A stretch of 11,301 nucleotides of DNA from Acholeplasmataceae bacterium (GCA_023230825.1 JALNWO010000044.1:1-11301), one strand, 5' to 3'; numbered from the stretch's first letter, positions 1-7,204 are shown. Notes: generated by a model not told the origin, from the letters alone. Made by a program: numbers and translations.

Positions 1-929
1 GTTCGAACAATAAAACCTGCTTGAACCAACGTTTGAATTTTATTAATGTTTACATCATTGTGTACAAAAAAGGATGCATAATCTGGGTAAGTCTCCTGAT
101 CATAGGAACCAATAAAAAGGCTTTGGCTTTGCATCGATGGATCATTGTCATAATACATCTCATTAAATTTGCCAGGGTGAATGACAAAAATAAATTGATT
201 CATCAAATCTTTGACCAAGGGCCAACCGCTTGTCGTAATTTTATCTTTAATCGTTACACTTGGACCAACAAAATCACTGGGAGCAAAAAGCGCATCGCCT
301 AATACTTCTTGGATTAAAGTATCAAACTGTTGGAAGACTTCAGGTGAATAACCTTCCAATGCTGGATCTAACATCATCCAATCGTCTTTAATTTCAATTA
401 AAACAATAACCGGTAAGTGAATTTGATAAGCAGAAAACAATTTCATTTCTTCCAATAATAACCGAAAATCAACGGCTGTTGTAGATGCATCAACCAAAGG
501 CACATGAGTGACTTCAAAAATTCCTTTGCGATAACGAACATCAAACTCAAAGCTTCGAATCCCTTTTTCTAATTGGGTTGTCACATCATGGTAAGCATAA
601 CGCATCGCTTTCGCTTCTTGAGGAGTATCCCCTAAAGCAACAAAGAAACGGCCTAAAGCAGGTCCCCGTTTTTTATAGCTATTGTGGGTCGCAAGCATTT
701 GAATTTCATTTAGGCGTAAGTTGGGGTCTGCTAACGAAAAGTTAACGAACTCGCTTTCATCAATGAGTTCGATTGTTTCAGCTTCATAAGCTGCTTCTAA
801 TTTTTCTAAACGTTGTTTTTGTTTGCGTAAATCACTTCCACGAATAAGCGATAAACGAAGCAAGCTATAACCAAAGAAAACAATCGCTCCTACTAAAATT
901 AAGATCAGTATTTTAATTATTTTTTTCAT
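1..929 (-). CDS. Membrane-anchored PI-PLC-like phosphodiesterase (PI-PLC-C1 type), 3' end missing
   Basis: The reading frame opens at an ATG at 929 and stays open for 309 codons to the window edge, so the C-terminus is missing. An AGAGAGG ribosome site sits about 6 bases upstream. Residues 1-26 are a lysine-led hydrophobic segment, probably an uncleaved membrane anchor, followed by a charged helical stretch at about 30-55. The catalytic domain starts near residue 74 with EIQMLATHNSYK (His82, Asn83), then FEFDVRY (Glu128, Asp130), THVPLVD (His142) and IEIKDDW (Glu179). This order of two histidines and acidic metal ligands matches the calcium-dependent phosphoinositide phospholipase C family (PF16670), which cleaves a lipid head-group phosphodiester through two histidines and a metal ion. 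The placement outside the membrane and the substrate are inferred; a bacterial phospholipid or glycerophosphodiester is as likely as phosphatidylinositol. It is divergent from the CDGSH gene. Confidence 0.8.
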   Translation of the reverse strand, partial: MKKIIKILILILVGAIVFFGYSLLRLSLIRGSDLRKQKQRLEKLEAAYEAETIELIDESEFVNFSLADPNLRLNEIQMLATHNSYKKRGPALGRFFVALGDTPQEAKAMRYAYHDVTTQLEKGIRSFEFDVRYRKGIFEVTHVPLVDASTTAVDFRLLLEEMKLFSAYQIHLPVIVLIEIKDDWMMLDPALEGYSPEVFQQFDTLIQEVLGDALFAPSDFVGPSVTIKDKITTSGWPLVKDLMNQFIFVIHPGKFNEMYYDNDPSMQSQSLFIGSYDQETYPDYASFFVHNDVNINKIQTLVQAGFIVR

Positions 930-958
930 GCGTTTTCCTCTCTTTTTAAAATCCGTAG

Positions 959-986
959 TTGTCTTTTTGATAATAGTCGCTATAAT
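959..986 (+). promoter_or_regulatory. Promoter of the CDGSH gene
   Basis: A perfect TATAAT at 981-986 lies 16 bases downstream of TTGTCT (959-964, four of six matches to TTGACA). It is about 9 bases upstream of the GGAGG ribosome site at 995-999, so the transcript leader would be very short. Called by eye. Confidence 0.6.
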
Positions 987-1007
987 GAAATTATGGAGGT
1001 GTTATCA

Positions 1008-1250
1008 ATGGATCAACCCGTTATTGCTCAAAAATTCCCTTACAAAGTCGAATTGGAAGGTGGCAAAAAATATTTATTTTGTACGTGTGGCCGTAGTGTA
1101 AACCAACCTTTTTGTGATTTACAAAGCCACAAGGAAACACCCTTTCGGCCGAAAACATTTAGTGTAGAAAAAGACGGCACCTATTTTTTATGCGGTTGTA
1201 AACGTTCAGAAAAACAACCTTTCTGCGACGGCACCCATAAAAAATTATAG
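1008..1250 (+). CDS. Tandem CDGSH iron-sulfur domain protein
   Basis: This gene encodes an 80-residue soluble protein with two zf-CDGSH (PF09360) motifs. The first is CTCGRSVNQPFCDLQSH (Cys25, Cys27, Cys36, His41), where the usual CDG(S/T)H is altered to CD-L-Q-S-H. The second is CGCKRSEKQPFCDGTH (Cys62, Cys64, Cys73, His77), which is canonical. In this family three cysteines and one histidine hold a redox-active 2Fe-2S cluster, so up to two clusters are predicted. The exact role of short bacterial CDGSH proteins is poorly known; electron transfer or cluster sensing are the usual suggestions. An in-frame ATG at 993 overlaps the GGAGG ribosome site, so the ATG at 1008, 8 bases after GGAGG, is chosen as start. 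The stop lies two bases from the stop of the convergent dehydrogenase gene. Confidence 0.9.
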   Translation: MDQPVIAQKFPYKVELEGGKKYLFCTCGRSVNQPFCDLQSHKETPFRPKTFSVEKDGTYFLCGCKRSEKQPFCDGTHKKL

Positions 1251-1252
1251 GA

Positions 1253-2110
1253 TCATTGGCCAAAATCGCCTTGAATATGAAGCATTTCTAAGGTGATATC
1301 CCAAAACCGATCGACATTGGCTGCTTCTTCAATTAGGGGGTTTGCTGGAACAATCTGTCCATGCTTAACATACGCTCCAGAGTGTTGATTGAAAGAAGGA
1401 TCATATAAGATCGTTGTTATATGTTTAGCAGAACGAAGAGGTGAATCACCTCTTTTTGAACGCCAACGCCAAATGAAACTAGCAAGTTTAGATGTTTGTT
1501 TTGTCCCGATTGGGGTTTTTACGAGTCCTGGATCGATCGCAAAAATGGGAATCCCCGAGTACTTTTTGCTAAAGCCTTTAACGAAAAGAACATTATAAAG
1601 TTTAGAACGTTGATAGGCTCGCATAATGTTGTAACCTCTTAAAGATTCTAAATTGTTAAAATCTAAGCGAGCACGATAATGAGACAGTGAAGAAATGACA
1701 ATAATTCTTGATGATAAAGCTTTTACCATAAAGGGTAGTAATTGATGTGTTAAATGAACAACTGCTAAATGGTTCACTTGAAATGTGAGTTCGTGATTGT
1801 CTGGACTGCGTTGTTTTTTTGAATTCACTTGTCCAGCAATGTGACACAAATCGGTGAGTTGCCACTTTTTATCATTGAGGAGAACCTTTGTTTTTTCAAC
1901 AAGTGCTTTCACTTCTTCATGGCTGTTTAATGATCCTTGAATTGGAAAAAAATGGGTGAAGTCGAGGGCTTTAAGTTCTGCTTCTAAAGCGTTTAATTTT
2001 GCTATAGACCGACCAACACCAATGACAACGCCACCTTTTTTTAACAGTTCGATAACGAGACTTTTGCCAATTCCTGAAGTTGCTCCTGTAACAAAAGTGA
2101 TTCTTTTCAT
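1253..2110 (-). CDS. Short-chain dehydrogenase/reductase (SDR)
   Basis: This gene encodes a 285-residue NAD(P)-dependent oxidoreductase with a Rossmann fold. Visible landmarks are the cofactor loop TGATSGIG (residues 8-15), CHIAGQ in the place of the usual NNAG (89-94), the ISSLS strand with the catalytic serine (about 140-143), the active-site YQRSK (Tyr166, Lys170) and IDPGLVKT after it (about 193-199). Arg34 in GRS after the second strand suggests NADPH rather than NADH. Length and the long region after the PG motif resemble retinol-dehydrogenase-like or WW-oxidoreductase-like SDRs, but the substrate cannot be read from sequence. Three consecutive ATGs occur (2116, 2113, 2110). The AAGGAG site is directly against the first and 7 bases from the third, so 2110 is preferred. 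The gene is monocistronic and ends in TGA two bases from the CDGSH stop. Confidence 0.88.
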   Translation of the reverse strand: MKRITFVTGATSGIGKSLVIELLKKGGVVIGVGRSIAKLNALEAELKALDFTHFFPIQGSLNSHEEVKALVEKTKVLLNDKKWQLTDLCHIAGQVNSKKQRSPDNHELTFQVNHLAVVHLTHQLLPFMVKALSSRIIVISSLSHYRARLDFNNLESLRGYNIMRAYQRSKLYNVLFVKGFSKKYSGIPIFAIDPGLVKTPIGTKQTSKLASFIWRWRSKRGDSPLRSAKHITTILYDPSFNQHSGAYVKHGQIVPANPLIEEAANVDRFWDITLEMLHIQGDFGQ

Positions 2111-2130
2111 CATCATTCTCCTTTCTTTCT

Positions 2131-2136
2131 ATTATA
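2131..2136 (-). promoter_or_regulatory. -10 element of the SDR gene promoter
   Basis: Reading the minus strand, TATAAT sits about 20 bases upstream of the SDR start, just before the AAAGAAAGGAG ribosome site. No good -35 hexamer is seen at 16-18 bases spacing (TCAAAA is the best), so this is a single-element call. Confidence 0.45.
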
Positions 2137-2198
2137 CAACAGAGCGATTTATCTTTTGATACATACGGTAGAATAAAGCACCAATCTTTTTTGTTATA

Positions 2199-2228
2199 GA
2201 AAAGAATAGCAGCTCATCGGCTGCTATT
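2199..2228 (-). terminator. Intrinsic terminator of the esterase operon
   Basis: A perfect nine-base inverted repeat AATAGCAGC / GCTGCTATT (2205-2213 and 2220-2228) with a six-base loop overlaps the esterase stop codon. On the minus strand it is followed by CTTTTCT, a modest T tract. On the plus strand it is followed by a longer T run, so it could also stop antisense transcription coming from the SDR side. Confidence 0.65.
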
Positions 2229-2982
2229 TTTTCTTTTCACCAAACATCCATTTGATGACTTCTTGAATATATAAATCCCATAAACGCCATTCATGGCCTC
2301 CCGGTGTTTCTAACAATTCATAAGTCATTTTTTCTTGACTTAAAAAGCTTTTGAGTTTGGTATGATGTCCTAGTAAATGATCGTCAGTGCCACATGCAAG
2401 AAATAAATCAGGCACCTTTTTCGCATCGTTTGCTTGTTTAAATAAATGATATAAATCATCACTTGTTCCTACAACAGGCAACGTTTTAAAAACTTGGTTA
2501 AATTTGGTTCGATAATCTGAATTTGTTGCGTTGTTATAAAGTGCATCGATATCGATGACACCTGATAAACTCGCCACTTTATGGAATTGATAAGGCGGGG
2601 TTAATGCCAGCTTAAGAGCACCGTAACCTCCCATTGATAATCCCGCTATATAGCGATCTTCTTTCTTTTTTGATACATGAAACATTGTTTCAATGGTTTC
2701 AGGTAAGTCGTTGAAAACAGCATCGAAATAATTGTTTCCTGAAGGACCATTTGTATAAAAGTGGTTATAACCACTAGGCATGACGACACAGACAGGATAA
2801 TCACGAATATATCTTTCAATTGCCGTCAGGCGCACCCAGTCCATATAATGACCCATATACCCATGTAAAAGGTATAACACCTTAACCGGTGTTCCCTCGG
2901 GGACATGATCGGGGTAAATAACATTAACCGATGTATTTCTTACCAACGCTTTAGAATAAACTTGACACTGTATAAAAGCCAT
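2224..2982 (-). CDS. Alpha/beta hydrolase, EstA/esterase-D type
   Basis: This gene encodes a 252-residue cytoplasmic serine hydrolase of the esterase family PF00756 (which includes lactococcal EstA-like tributyrin esterases and S-formylglutathione hydrolase). The strand leading to LLHGYMG (residues 38-44) supplies the oxyanion region. The nucleophile elbow is GLSMGG with Ser116, the acid is Asp200 or Asp201 in ACGTDDHLL, and the catalytic base is His230 in GGHEWRLWD. This complete triad, in the standard order and at full family length, supports an active carboxylesterase on short acyl esters; the real substrate is unknown. There is no signal peptide. The start has an AGAAGAGG site about 8 bases upstream. 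It lies 18 bases after the DUF3137 stop, so it is probably the last gene of the NYN/DUF3137/esterase operon, with a hairpin over its stop codon. Confidence 0.88.
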   Translation of the reverse strand: MAFIQCQVYSKALVRNTSVNVIYPDHVPEGTPVKVLYLLHGYMGHYMDWVRLTAIERYIRDYPVCVVMPSGYNHFYTNGPSGNNYFDAVFNDLPETIETMFHVSKKKEDRYIAGLSMGGYGALKLALTPPYQFHKVASLSGVIDIDALYNNATNSDYRTKFNQVFKTLPVVGTSDDLYHLFKQANDAKKVPDLFLACGTDDHLLGHHTKLKSFLSQEKMTYELLETPGGHEWRLWDLYIQEVIKWMFGEKKK

Positions 2983-3000
2983 GAATTGTACCTCTTCTTA

Positions 3001-3813
3001 TTAATCGATGAGTTGAATCATTTCGTAAATTAAAAGAATTTCTTCTTGGATTTCTGTAAAAAAGGATTCGTCAATTGGTTTAAACATTTTTAAATCAAAG
3101 GTATCTTTTCGTGTATCGATGGCAATATAAATTTTATCCTTTTTAAAACCAAACATCACCCGATGGGCAATATTTCTAAACTCAATCAGCTTTTCTATAA
3201 AAACAGGTTTTAACAAGAGATATGCACTATGCTTATCTTCTGTGTAGACATTATAAGTTTGGTTAAATTCGATTGACTCTAATTCAACTTTTTCTAAATG
3301 TGGTAACCAACGGCTTAAAAACTGTCTTGGAAAAACGTAAATTTCTTTAGAAAAAAACTTCTTCGCATCAAAAATGAAAAACCGACCTTGAAAAACGGTA
3401 ACGACTGTCGTCGTTTTTCCTGTCGAACGCACATCTTGTAAGTGAACATCTGCGCTTTCAAAGAAATACCCTTGAATTTCTCCTGCTAAATAGTCTTCAC
3501 TACTATAACGGTCTTCTTTCCGTAAAACTTTCGAGTCATAAACGGTTTCCTTAGGAAAACCCCGATAAGGATCAAAGGCAAGATGAGGATACTCCTCGTG
3601 AATGACGTCTTTTACAAAGTTAGTTTTAAAATAAATCGACAGCTTTTTTACGGAAGTGCTCGTATAAATCATGCCGATACCACCAAATAAAAAACCGATA
3701 AGTAAAAATGGATAAGCCATAAACAAAATAAAAGACAGCCCCGTGACGACACCACTGACAATAAAGAGATTTTCAAAAAGTTGTTTTTTACGTTTAATAT
3801 CAGCTAATTTCAT
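3001..3813 (-). CDS. DUF3137 family membrane protein
   Basis: This gene encodes a 270-residue protein with two closely spaced membrane helices near the N-terminus (about residues 15-33 and 35-51, a hairpin with both ends probably in the cytoplasm) and a large soluble remainder. The soluble part contains the pattern typical of DUF3137 (PF11335): a segment around residues 108-128 (GEIQGYFFESADVHLQD), then a strand with VTVFQGRFFIFDAKKFF (about 138-154). The biochemical function of the family is not known. The start ATG overlaps the TGA of the NYN gene as ATGA, and no clear ribosome site precedes it, which suggests translation by coupling to the NYN gene. In other bacteria DUF3137 genes often sit beside lemA; none is seen here. 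The name is based on recalled motif similarity. Confidence 0.7.
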   Translation of the reverse strand: MKLADIKRKKQLFENLFIVSGVVTGLSFILFMAYPFLLIGFLFGGIGMIYTSTSVKKLSIYFKTNFVKDVIHEEYPHLAFDPYRGFPKETVYDSKVLRKEDRYSSEDYLAGEIQGYFFESADVHLQDVRSTGKTTTVVTVFQGRFFIFDAKKFFSKEIYVFPRQFLSRWLPHLEKVELESIEFNQTYNVYTEDKHSAYLLLKPVFIEKLIEFRNIAHRVMFGFKKDKIYIAIDTRKDTFDLKMFKPIDESFFTEIQEEILLIYEMIQLID

Positions 3814-4694
3814 TTTTCATTGAGGTGAACCCATTGGCTATTGACAGTGACTTGTTTGATACTACCGATAAACTTGCCAAACTGGGAATACCCATACTCC
3901 TTATAATTAAATCCTGAAAAAGTTGCTTCAAGCTGTTTTTTCAGTTTTGTTAATAACATCTTCTTTTCTTTTTGTTTAGTTAAGATTTTTAACGTTTCTT
4001 CAACAATTGTTTCCATTTGAATACCAGAATGAAACTCAACGATCATATCATTATGGGTTGTCATCATTCCACTAAAGGTGTTGACAAGACTGGATAAGTT
4101 TTTAACGCCATATTTTCTTACGTCAAAGTCAGAACTACGATTTCTTAGCATGTTTCCTAAATCGGATAGAGGCATTTTATTACCTCGCTCGATAATCATA
4201 TCTTTAATGATTTTTTCGATATCTTCATAATCGTCATTATCATCATGATCTTCATCATCTTCTAAATAAGCAAAATATTTAAATTCGCTGCAAGCGGATT
4301 TAAACGCTTGAGAAACTTTGTTTTCTTCACCCATACCAATAACGGTCATCCCACCTTCTCTTAACTTCATGGCAAGAGGGGTGAAATCGCTGTCGCTTGT
4401 AACTAAAAAAAACGTGTTCACTTTTTGTTGATACATCATCTCTAATGCGTCGATAGCCATTGCCATATCGGCTGCATTTTTTCCTGAAGCGACATTGTAT
4501 TGGTGTACGGGTTTAATCGCGTAATTTAGAGCTGTTTCATTCCATTCTTTTGATAATTTATATAAATCTCCATAAAATCTTGAAATAATAATCCGCCCAT
4601 ATTTAGCAATTTCATTCATCATAGGTTTAATATATTTCGCAGAAATATTTTCTGAATCAATAAGTAAAGCTATGCGGTAGTCTTTGGTTTCCAT
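3810..4694 (-). CDS. NYN (PIN-like) nuclease with two LOTUS/OST-HTH domains
   Basis: This gene encodes a 294-residue cytoplasmic protein. Residues 6-140 form a LabA-like NYN domain, with acidic metal-site candidates at Asp13 in LIDSEN, Asp76 and Asp82 in KNAADMAMAIDA, and Asp101/Asp103 in TSDSDF, the pattern expected of a metal-dependent RNase of the PIN superfamily. A strongly acidic linker (about 145-158) leads to an OST-HTH/LOTUS domain (about 158-222, with SSDFDVRKYGVKNLSSL) and a second one (about 228-292, with FSGFNYKEYGYSQFGKFI). LOTUS domains bind RNA, so an RNA-cleaving or RNA-processing role is inferred; no target is known. The ATG at 4694 has AGAGGA 6 bases upstream. An earlier in-frame ATG at 4715 lacks a ribosome site and lies at the expected transcription start, so it is rejected. 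It is the first gene of the operon. Confidence 0.85.
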   Translation of the reverse strand: METKDYRIALLIDSENISAKYIKPMMNEIAKYGRIIISRFYGDLYKLSKEWNETALNYAIKPVHQYNVASGKNAADMAMAIDALEMMYQQKVNTFFLVTSDSDFTPLAMKLREGGMTVIGMGEENKVSQAFKSACSEFKYFAYLEDDEDHDDNDDYEDIEKIIKDMIIERGNKMPLSDLGNMLRNRSSDFDVRKYGVKNLSSLVNTFSGMMTTHNDMIVEFHSGIQMETIVEETLKILTKQKEKKMLLTKLKKQLEATFSGFNYKEYGYSQFGKFIGSIKQVTVNSQWVHLNEK

Positions 4695-4726
4695 ATAATC
4701 CTCTTTTCTTCGCATCTTATAGTGTT

Positions 4727-4735
4727 AGTATATCA
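4727..4735 (-). promoter_or_regulatory. Extended -10 promoter of the NYN operon
   Basis: On the minus strand TGATATACT is an extended -10 (TGn plus TATACT). It lies about 32 bases upstream of the chosen start. No convincing -35 is present. Short arms AGTGT (4721-4725) and ACACT (4735-4739) flank it symmetrically. Confidence 0.5.
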
Positions 4736-4740
4736 CACTG

Positions 4741-4759
4741 TCATTTTTAATAAAAATGA
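4741..4759. repeat. AT-rich perfect inverted repeat between the ABC and NYN operons
   Basis: TCATTTTT and AAAAATGA form an eight-base perfect palindrome with a three-base loop, seven bases after the ABC permease stop. It could be a weak terminator for the ABC operon, but the stem has a single G-C pair and no T run follows on the minus strand. A protein-binding site upstream of the NYN promoter is the alternative. Confidence 0.4.
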
Positions 4760-4765
4760 AGCTGT

Positions 4766-5566
4766 CTAAACAATGATTGATTTTTTATCAAATAGAACGA
4801 TACTTCCAATAAAGAAAGCTACACCAACAATAAGTGTTAAAATGAGCTCCAAAAGACCATGGATTCCGCCAGCTAATAGATGGGAAATATGAATGAGCGA
4901 GTATGGGGATAAATATTTAAGAAAATGGGTTGCCTCATTAATTTCACTCAACATTTTAATGATGAAAAAACCAATTAATAAAAGACTTGAAAGCCCCGTC
5001 GCTTGACTCGAATCAGCCATCCATATACTGAGAAAAAATGTCAGTCCAGCTAACATGAAATGAACCCCAAAAGTAACGAAGTTTAACATGAGAAAAGGGC
5101 CTATTTGCAGTGTTTTCGGAAACATAACACTAGCCATAATCATCATCACCGCAACATTGATAAATAAAACAAAAAAGAGGGTAGTTATTAAAAAGACAAG
5201 TTGTGTTACGACAATTTTCTTACGGGAATAAGGCATGGTGATTAAATAAACTAAAGAGCCTTGGCTTTGGTATTTACCAATCAAACGATTGCCTAAAATG
5301 ATAATAAAGATTGCGGGAAATAACACCATGATAAAGCCATATAAATAATGGGCAACATAGCTCGTTATTTCCGTTCCAAACGATGTGAAACCAAGCATTT
5401 TTAAAAGCGCTTCTGGCACCATTTGTAACATCGCTTCAAGCGCCTCAGAGCTACTTGGATCATACATCCCTATACTAATGGTGCTATATAAAAGAATGAT
5501 CAGTGTGAAACCAATAATAATGCCTTTGTTTTCTTTTAAATTAAACACAAACAATGTTTTAATCAT
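4766..5566 (-). CDS. ABC-2 type transporter permease
   Basis: This gene encodes a 266-residue integral membrane protein with about six hydrophobic helices (roughly 16-34, 73-93, 121-146, 156-182, 186-206 and 238-259) and a loop of about 40 residues between helices 1 and 2, the topology of ABC-2 exporter permeases such as the NatB/BcrB-like group. It should form the membrane channel of the exporter powered by the upstream ATPase. Substrate is not evident; relatives export drugs, peptides or sodium. The ATG at 5566 has GGAG 9 bases upstream and overlaps the ATPase stop by 8 bases (ATGATTAA), indicating coupled translation. In-frame ATGs at 5581 and 5575 lie upstream of or against that ribosome site and are less likely. 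Confidence 0.82.
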   Translation of the reverse strand: MIKTLFVFNLKENKGIIIGFTLIILLYSTISIGMYDPSSSEALEAMLQMVPEALLKMLGFTSFGTEITSYVAHYLYGFIMVLFPAIFIIILGNRLIGKYQSQGSLVYLITMPYSRKKIVVTQLVFLITTLFFVLFINVAVMMIMASVMFPKTLQIGPFLMLNFVTFGVHFMLAGLTFFLSIWMADSSQATGLSSLLLIGFFIIKMLSEINEATHFLKYLSPYSLIHISHLLAGGIHGLLELILTLIVGVAFFIGSIVLFDKKSIIV

Positions 5567-6437
5567 TTTTTTCATCTCCATAATACATCATAAAAATGTC
5601 TTCAATCGATTGTCGTTTATTTTCGATTTTCACAACATCAAACTGAGATAAAAAGCCCAACGCTTCTTTTAGGTTGTCTTTAATAAAGAGTTCATATTGT
5701 GTAGCCGTTTTTTTAATTATTTTAAAAGAACCCTTTAAAATATTATCATTTTCCTTATCAAGGGTCACAGTATAAAGTTCTTCTACTGCCGTTTTTTTCT
5801 TAGTAAAGTCCTCGATTGTCATCACACGACCCTCTTTAATGAGAAGGGCTCTATCACATACTTTTTCAATTTCTTCAAAAATATGTGATGACATTAAAAT
5901 TGTTTTTCCTCTTGCCTTTTCTTCAATAACAAGAGATAAAAAACGGTTTTGCATGAGTGGGTCAAGGCCGCTGGTTGGCTCATCTAAAATCAAAATTTGT
6001 GGGTCATGCATAAAAGCCGCAACTAACGCGAGTTTTTGTTTCATCCCTTTAGACATCTTTTTAATAGGAACCGTTTCATCAAGTTCAAAATATTGTAGTA
6101 AAGTTTCTCTTTTTGTCATATCTTTCATTTGGCGCATTTGCGAAAGGAAATCTAAAAACTGCTTCCCAGTAAAACGGTTAAAAAAATGAATTTCACCCGG
6201 TAAATAACCAACCTGTTGATTGACTTCTACAACATCTTTTCTCGGGTCTAATCCATTAATTAAAATGGAACCTTCGGTTAAATTCATTTGTCCTAAAAGA
6301 CCTCTAATCGTCGTTGTTTTTCCTGATCCATTCGGCCCTAAAAAACCAAAGATTTCGCCAGCTTCAATCGTAAAACTCACATCAAAAATACCTTTTTTAG
6401 AAGGATACATTTGCGTTAATTGGTGGACACGAATCAT
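5559..6437 (-). CDS. ABC transporter ATP-binding protein (ABC-2 exporter type)
   Basis: This gene encodes a 292-residue protein with all nucleotide-binding landmarks: Walker A GPNGSGKTT (residues 34-42), the signature region MSKGMKQKL (128-136, in the form usual for this exporter subfamily instead of LSGGQ), Walker B ILILDEP with the catalytic Glu153, the D-loop SGLDP and the switch His185 in SSHIFEE. Residues after about 215 form a C-terminal extension common in BcrA/NatA-like ATPases. It energises the permease encoded immediately downstream, with which it overlaps by 8 bases. The ATG at 6437 is preceded by AAAGGTTGAGG; the reading frame can be opened at a TTG at 6446, but that lies inside the ribosome-site region. 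A near-consensus promoter precedes the pair. Confidence 0.92.
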   Translation of the reverse strand: MIRVHQLTQMYPSKKGIFDVSFTIEAGEIFGFLGPNGSGKTTTIRGLLGQMNLTEGSILINGLDPRKDVVEVNQQVGYLPGEIHFFNRFTGKQFLDFLSQMRQMKDMTKRETLLQYFELDETVPIKKMSKGMKQKLALVAAFMHDPQILILDEPTSGLDPLMQNRFLSLVIEEKARGKTILMSSHIFEEIEKVCDRALLIKEGRVMTIEDFTKKKTAVEELYTVTLDKENDNILKGSFKIIKKTATQYELFIKDNLKEALGFLSQFDVVKIENKRQSIEDIFMMYYGDEKND

Positions 6438-6466
6438 GGACCTCAACCTTTCTTTTGTTTGCTTTC

Positions 6467-6495
6467 ATTATAACTGTTTTTTCTAAACGATTCAA
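6467..6495 (-). promoter_or_regulatory. Promoter of the ABC transporter operon
   Basis: On the minus strand TTGAAT (6495-6490) and TATAAT (6472-6467) are separated by exactly 17 bases, about 30 bases upstream of the ATPase start. This is among the best sigma-A type promoters in the window. Confidence 0.75.
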
Positions 6496-6500
6496 TCTAA

Positions 6501-6523
6501 TAAAAGAGCCATCAATGATGGCT
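6501..6523 (-). terminator. Intrinsic terminator of the DUF1538/P-II operon
   Basis: AGCCATC and GATGGCT form a seven-base stem with an ATT loop (6507-6523), followed on the minus strand by CTTTTATT. It lies six bases beyond the P-II gene stop and just upstream of the ABC promoter, where a terminator is expected. Confidence 0.75.
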
Positions 6524-6529
6524 TTTCAT

Positions 6530-7204
6530 TTATACATTGAGTCCTTTTTGCAGACCAAAGGTTTGGTTTACATCTTGAACAAAAACAATGCCGTTTCCAG
6601 GTTTTTCAATTTCCAAGGCTTGACTAATACTGTTTACAATTCCTTTGGTGAGTTGTGTTTCACACAAAACAAGAACGATTTCTTTTTCTGGTAAAACTTC
6701 CATATTAAATAACTTCACTGTTTCGTGAATACCAGAACCACGGGCATTAATAATCGTGCCTCCTCGTGAACCTGCAGCTTTGCTTGCATCGATCACAAGA
6801 TGAGCTTTTCCTTTATCTACAATGGTAAATACGGCTTGATACATAGGTTCTTCAACTCCTTTGTTTGGATTTTCTTCGGGAAATAATCGTGAACCAATGA
6901 CTTGATGAATGGGGACACTAAAGGCAATCCCTTTATTTGGCTTATCAAACTTAAACTTTTCACTCACTTGTTTTAAAGCAATTTCACCTTTAATTGTTTC
7001 AGCCAACATAAAGATGATTTCTTTTTTAATCGTTGTTAAATCTAAAAACTCAAAAAGTTTTGAAACTCGAACCGTGCCCATTCCATAAAACACTGTCGCT
7101 CCGGTAAAGCCCAATTGTTTTGCATAGCGGACAATCGTATTGGCTTGACCATAATTGGCGATAATGACGTATAGATCGATTGCATGGAGAAATTTATTTT
7201 CCAT
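6530..7204 (-). CDS. Tandem P-II-like signalling protein
   Basis: This gene encodes a 224-residue soluble protein made of two P-II-like halves (about residues 8-105 and 122-218). The halves repeat each other: KKEIIFMLAET with KPNKGIAF in the first, and EKEIVLVLCET with KPGNGIVF in the second, at equivalent spacing. GSRGGTIINARGSG (145-158) resembles the loop of P-II proteins before the T-loop. Classical GlnB/GlnK are single domains of about 112 residues that form trimers and carry a YRG(A)EY uridylylation motif. This motif is absent, so ordinary nitrogen control by uridylylation is unlikely. The gene overlaps the end of the DUF1538 gene by 11 bases, with its AGGAGG site inside that gene. P-II proteins commonly bind and control membrane transporters, so a regulator of the DUF1538 protein is inferred. 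Confidence 0.8.
   Translation of the reverse strand: MENKFLHAIDLYVIIANYGQANTIVRYAKQLGFTGATVFYGMGTVRVSKLFEFLDLTTIKKEIIFMLAETIKGEIALKQVSEKFKFDKPNKGIAFSVPIHQVIGSRLFPEENPNKGVEEPMYQAVFTIVDKGKAHLVIDASKAAGSRGGTIINARGSGIHETVKLFNMEVLPEKEIVLVLCETQLTKGIVNSISQALEIEKPGNGIVFVQDVNQTFGLQKGLNV

Noticed and set aside
21..302. Plus-strand open frame of 93 codons.
   Set aside because: It lies antisense to the PI-PLC-like gene, which has clear family motifs; the product resembles nothing and the start lacks a ribosome site.
970..975. TATTAT on the minus strand as a -10 for the PI-PLC-like gene.
   Set aside because: There is no acceptable -35 at the right distance (CTCCAT) and no extended TG, so the promoter of this gene stays unassigned.
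2962..2976. TTGACA close to TATAAA on the plus strand, looking like promoter elements.
   Set aside because: The two hexamers are only three bases apart, too close for a promoter, and they lie inside the esterase gene on the opposite strand.
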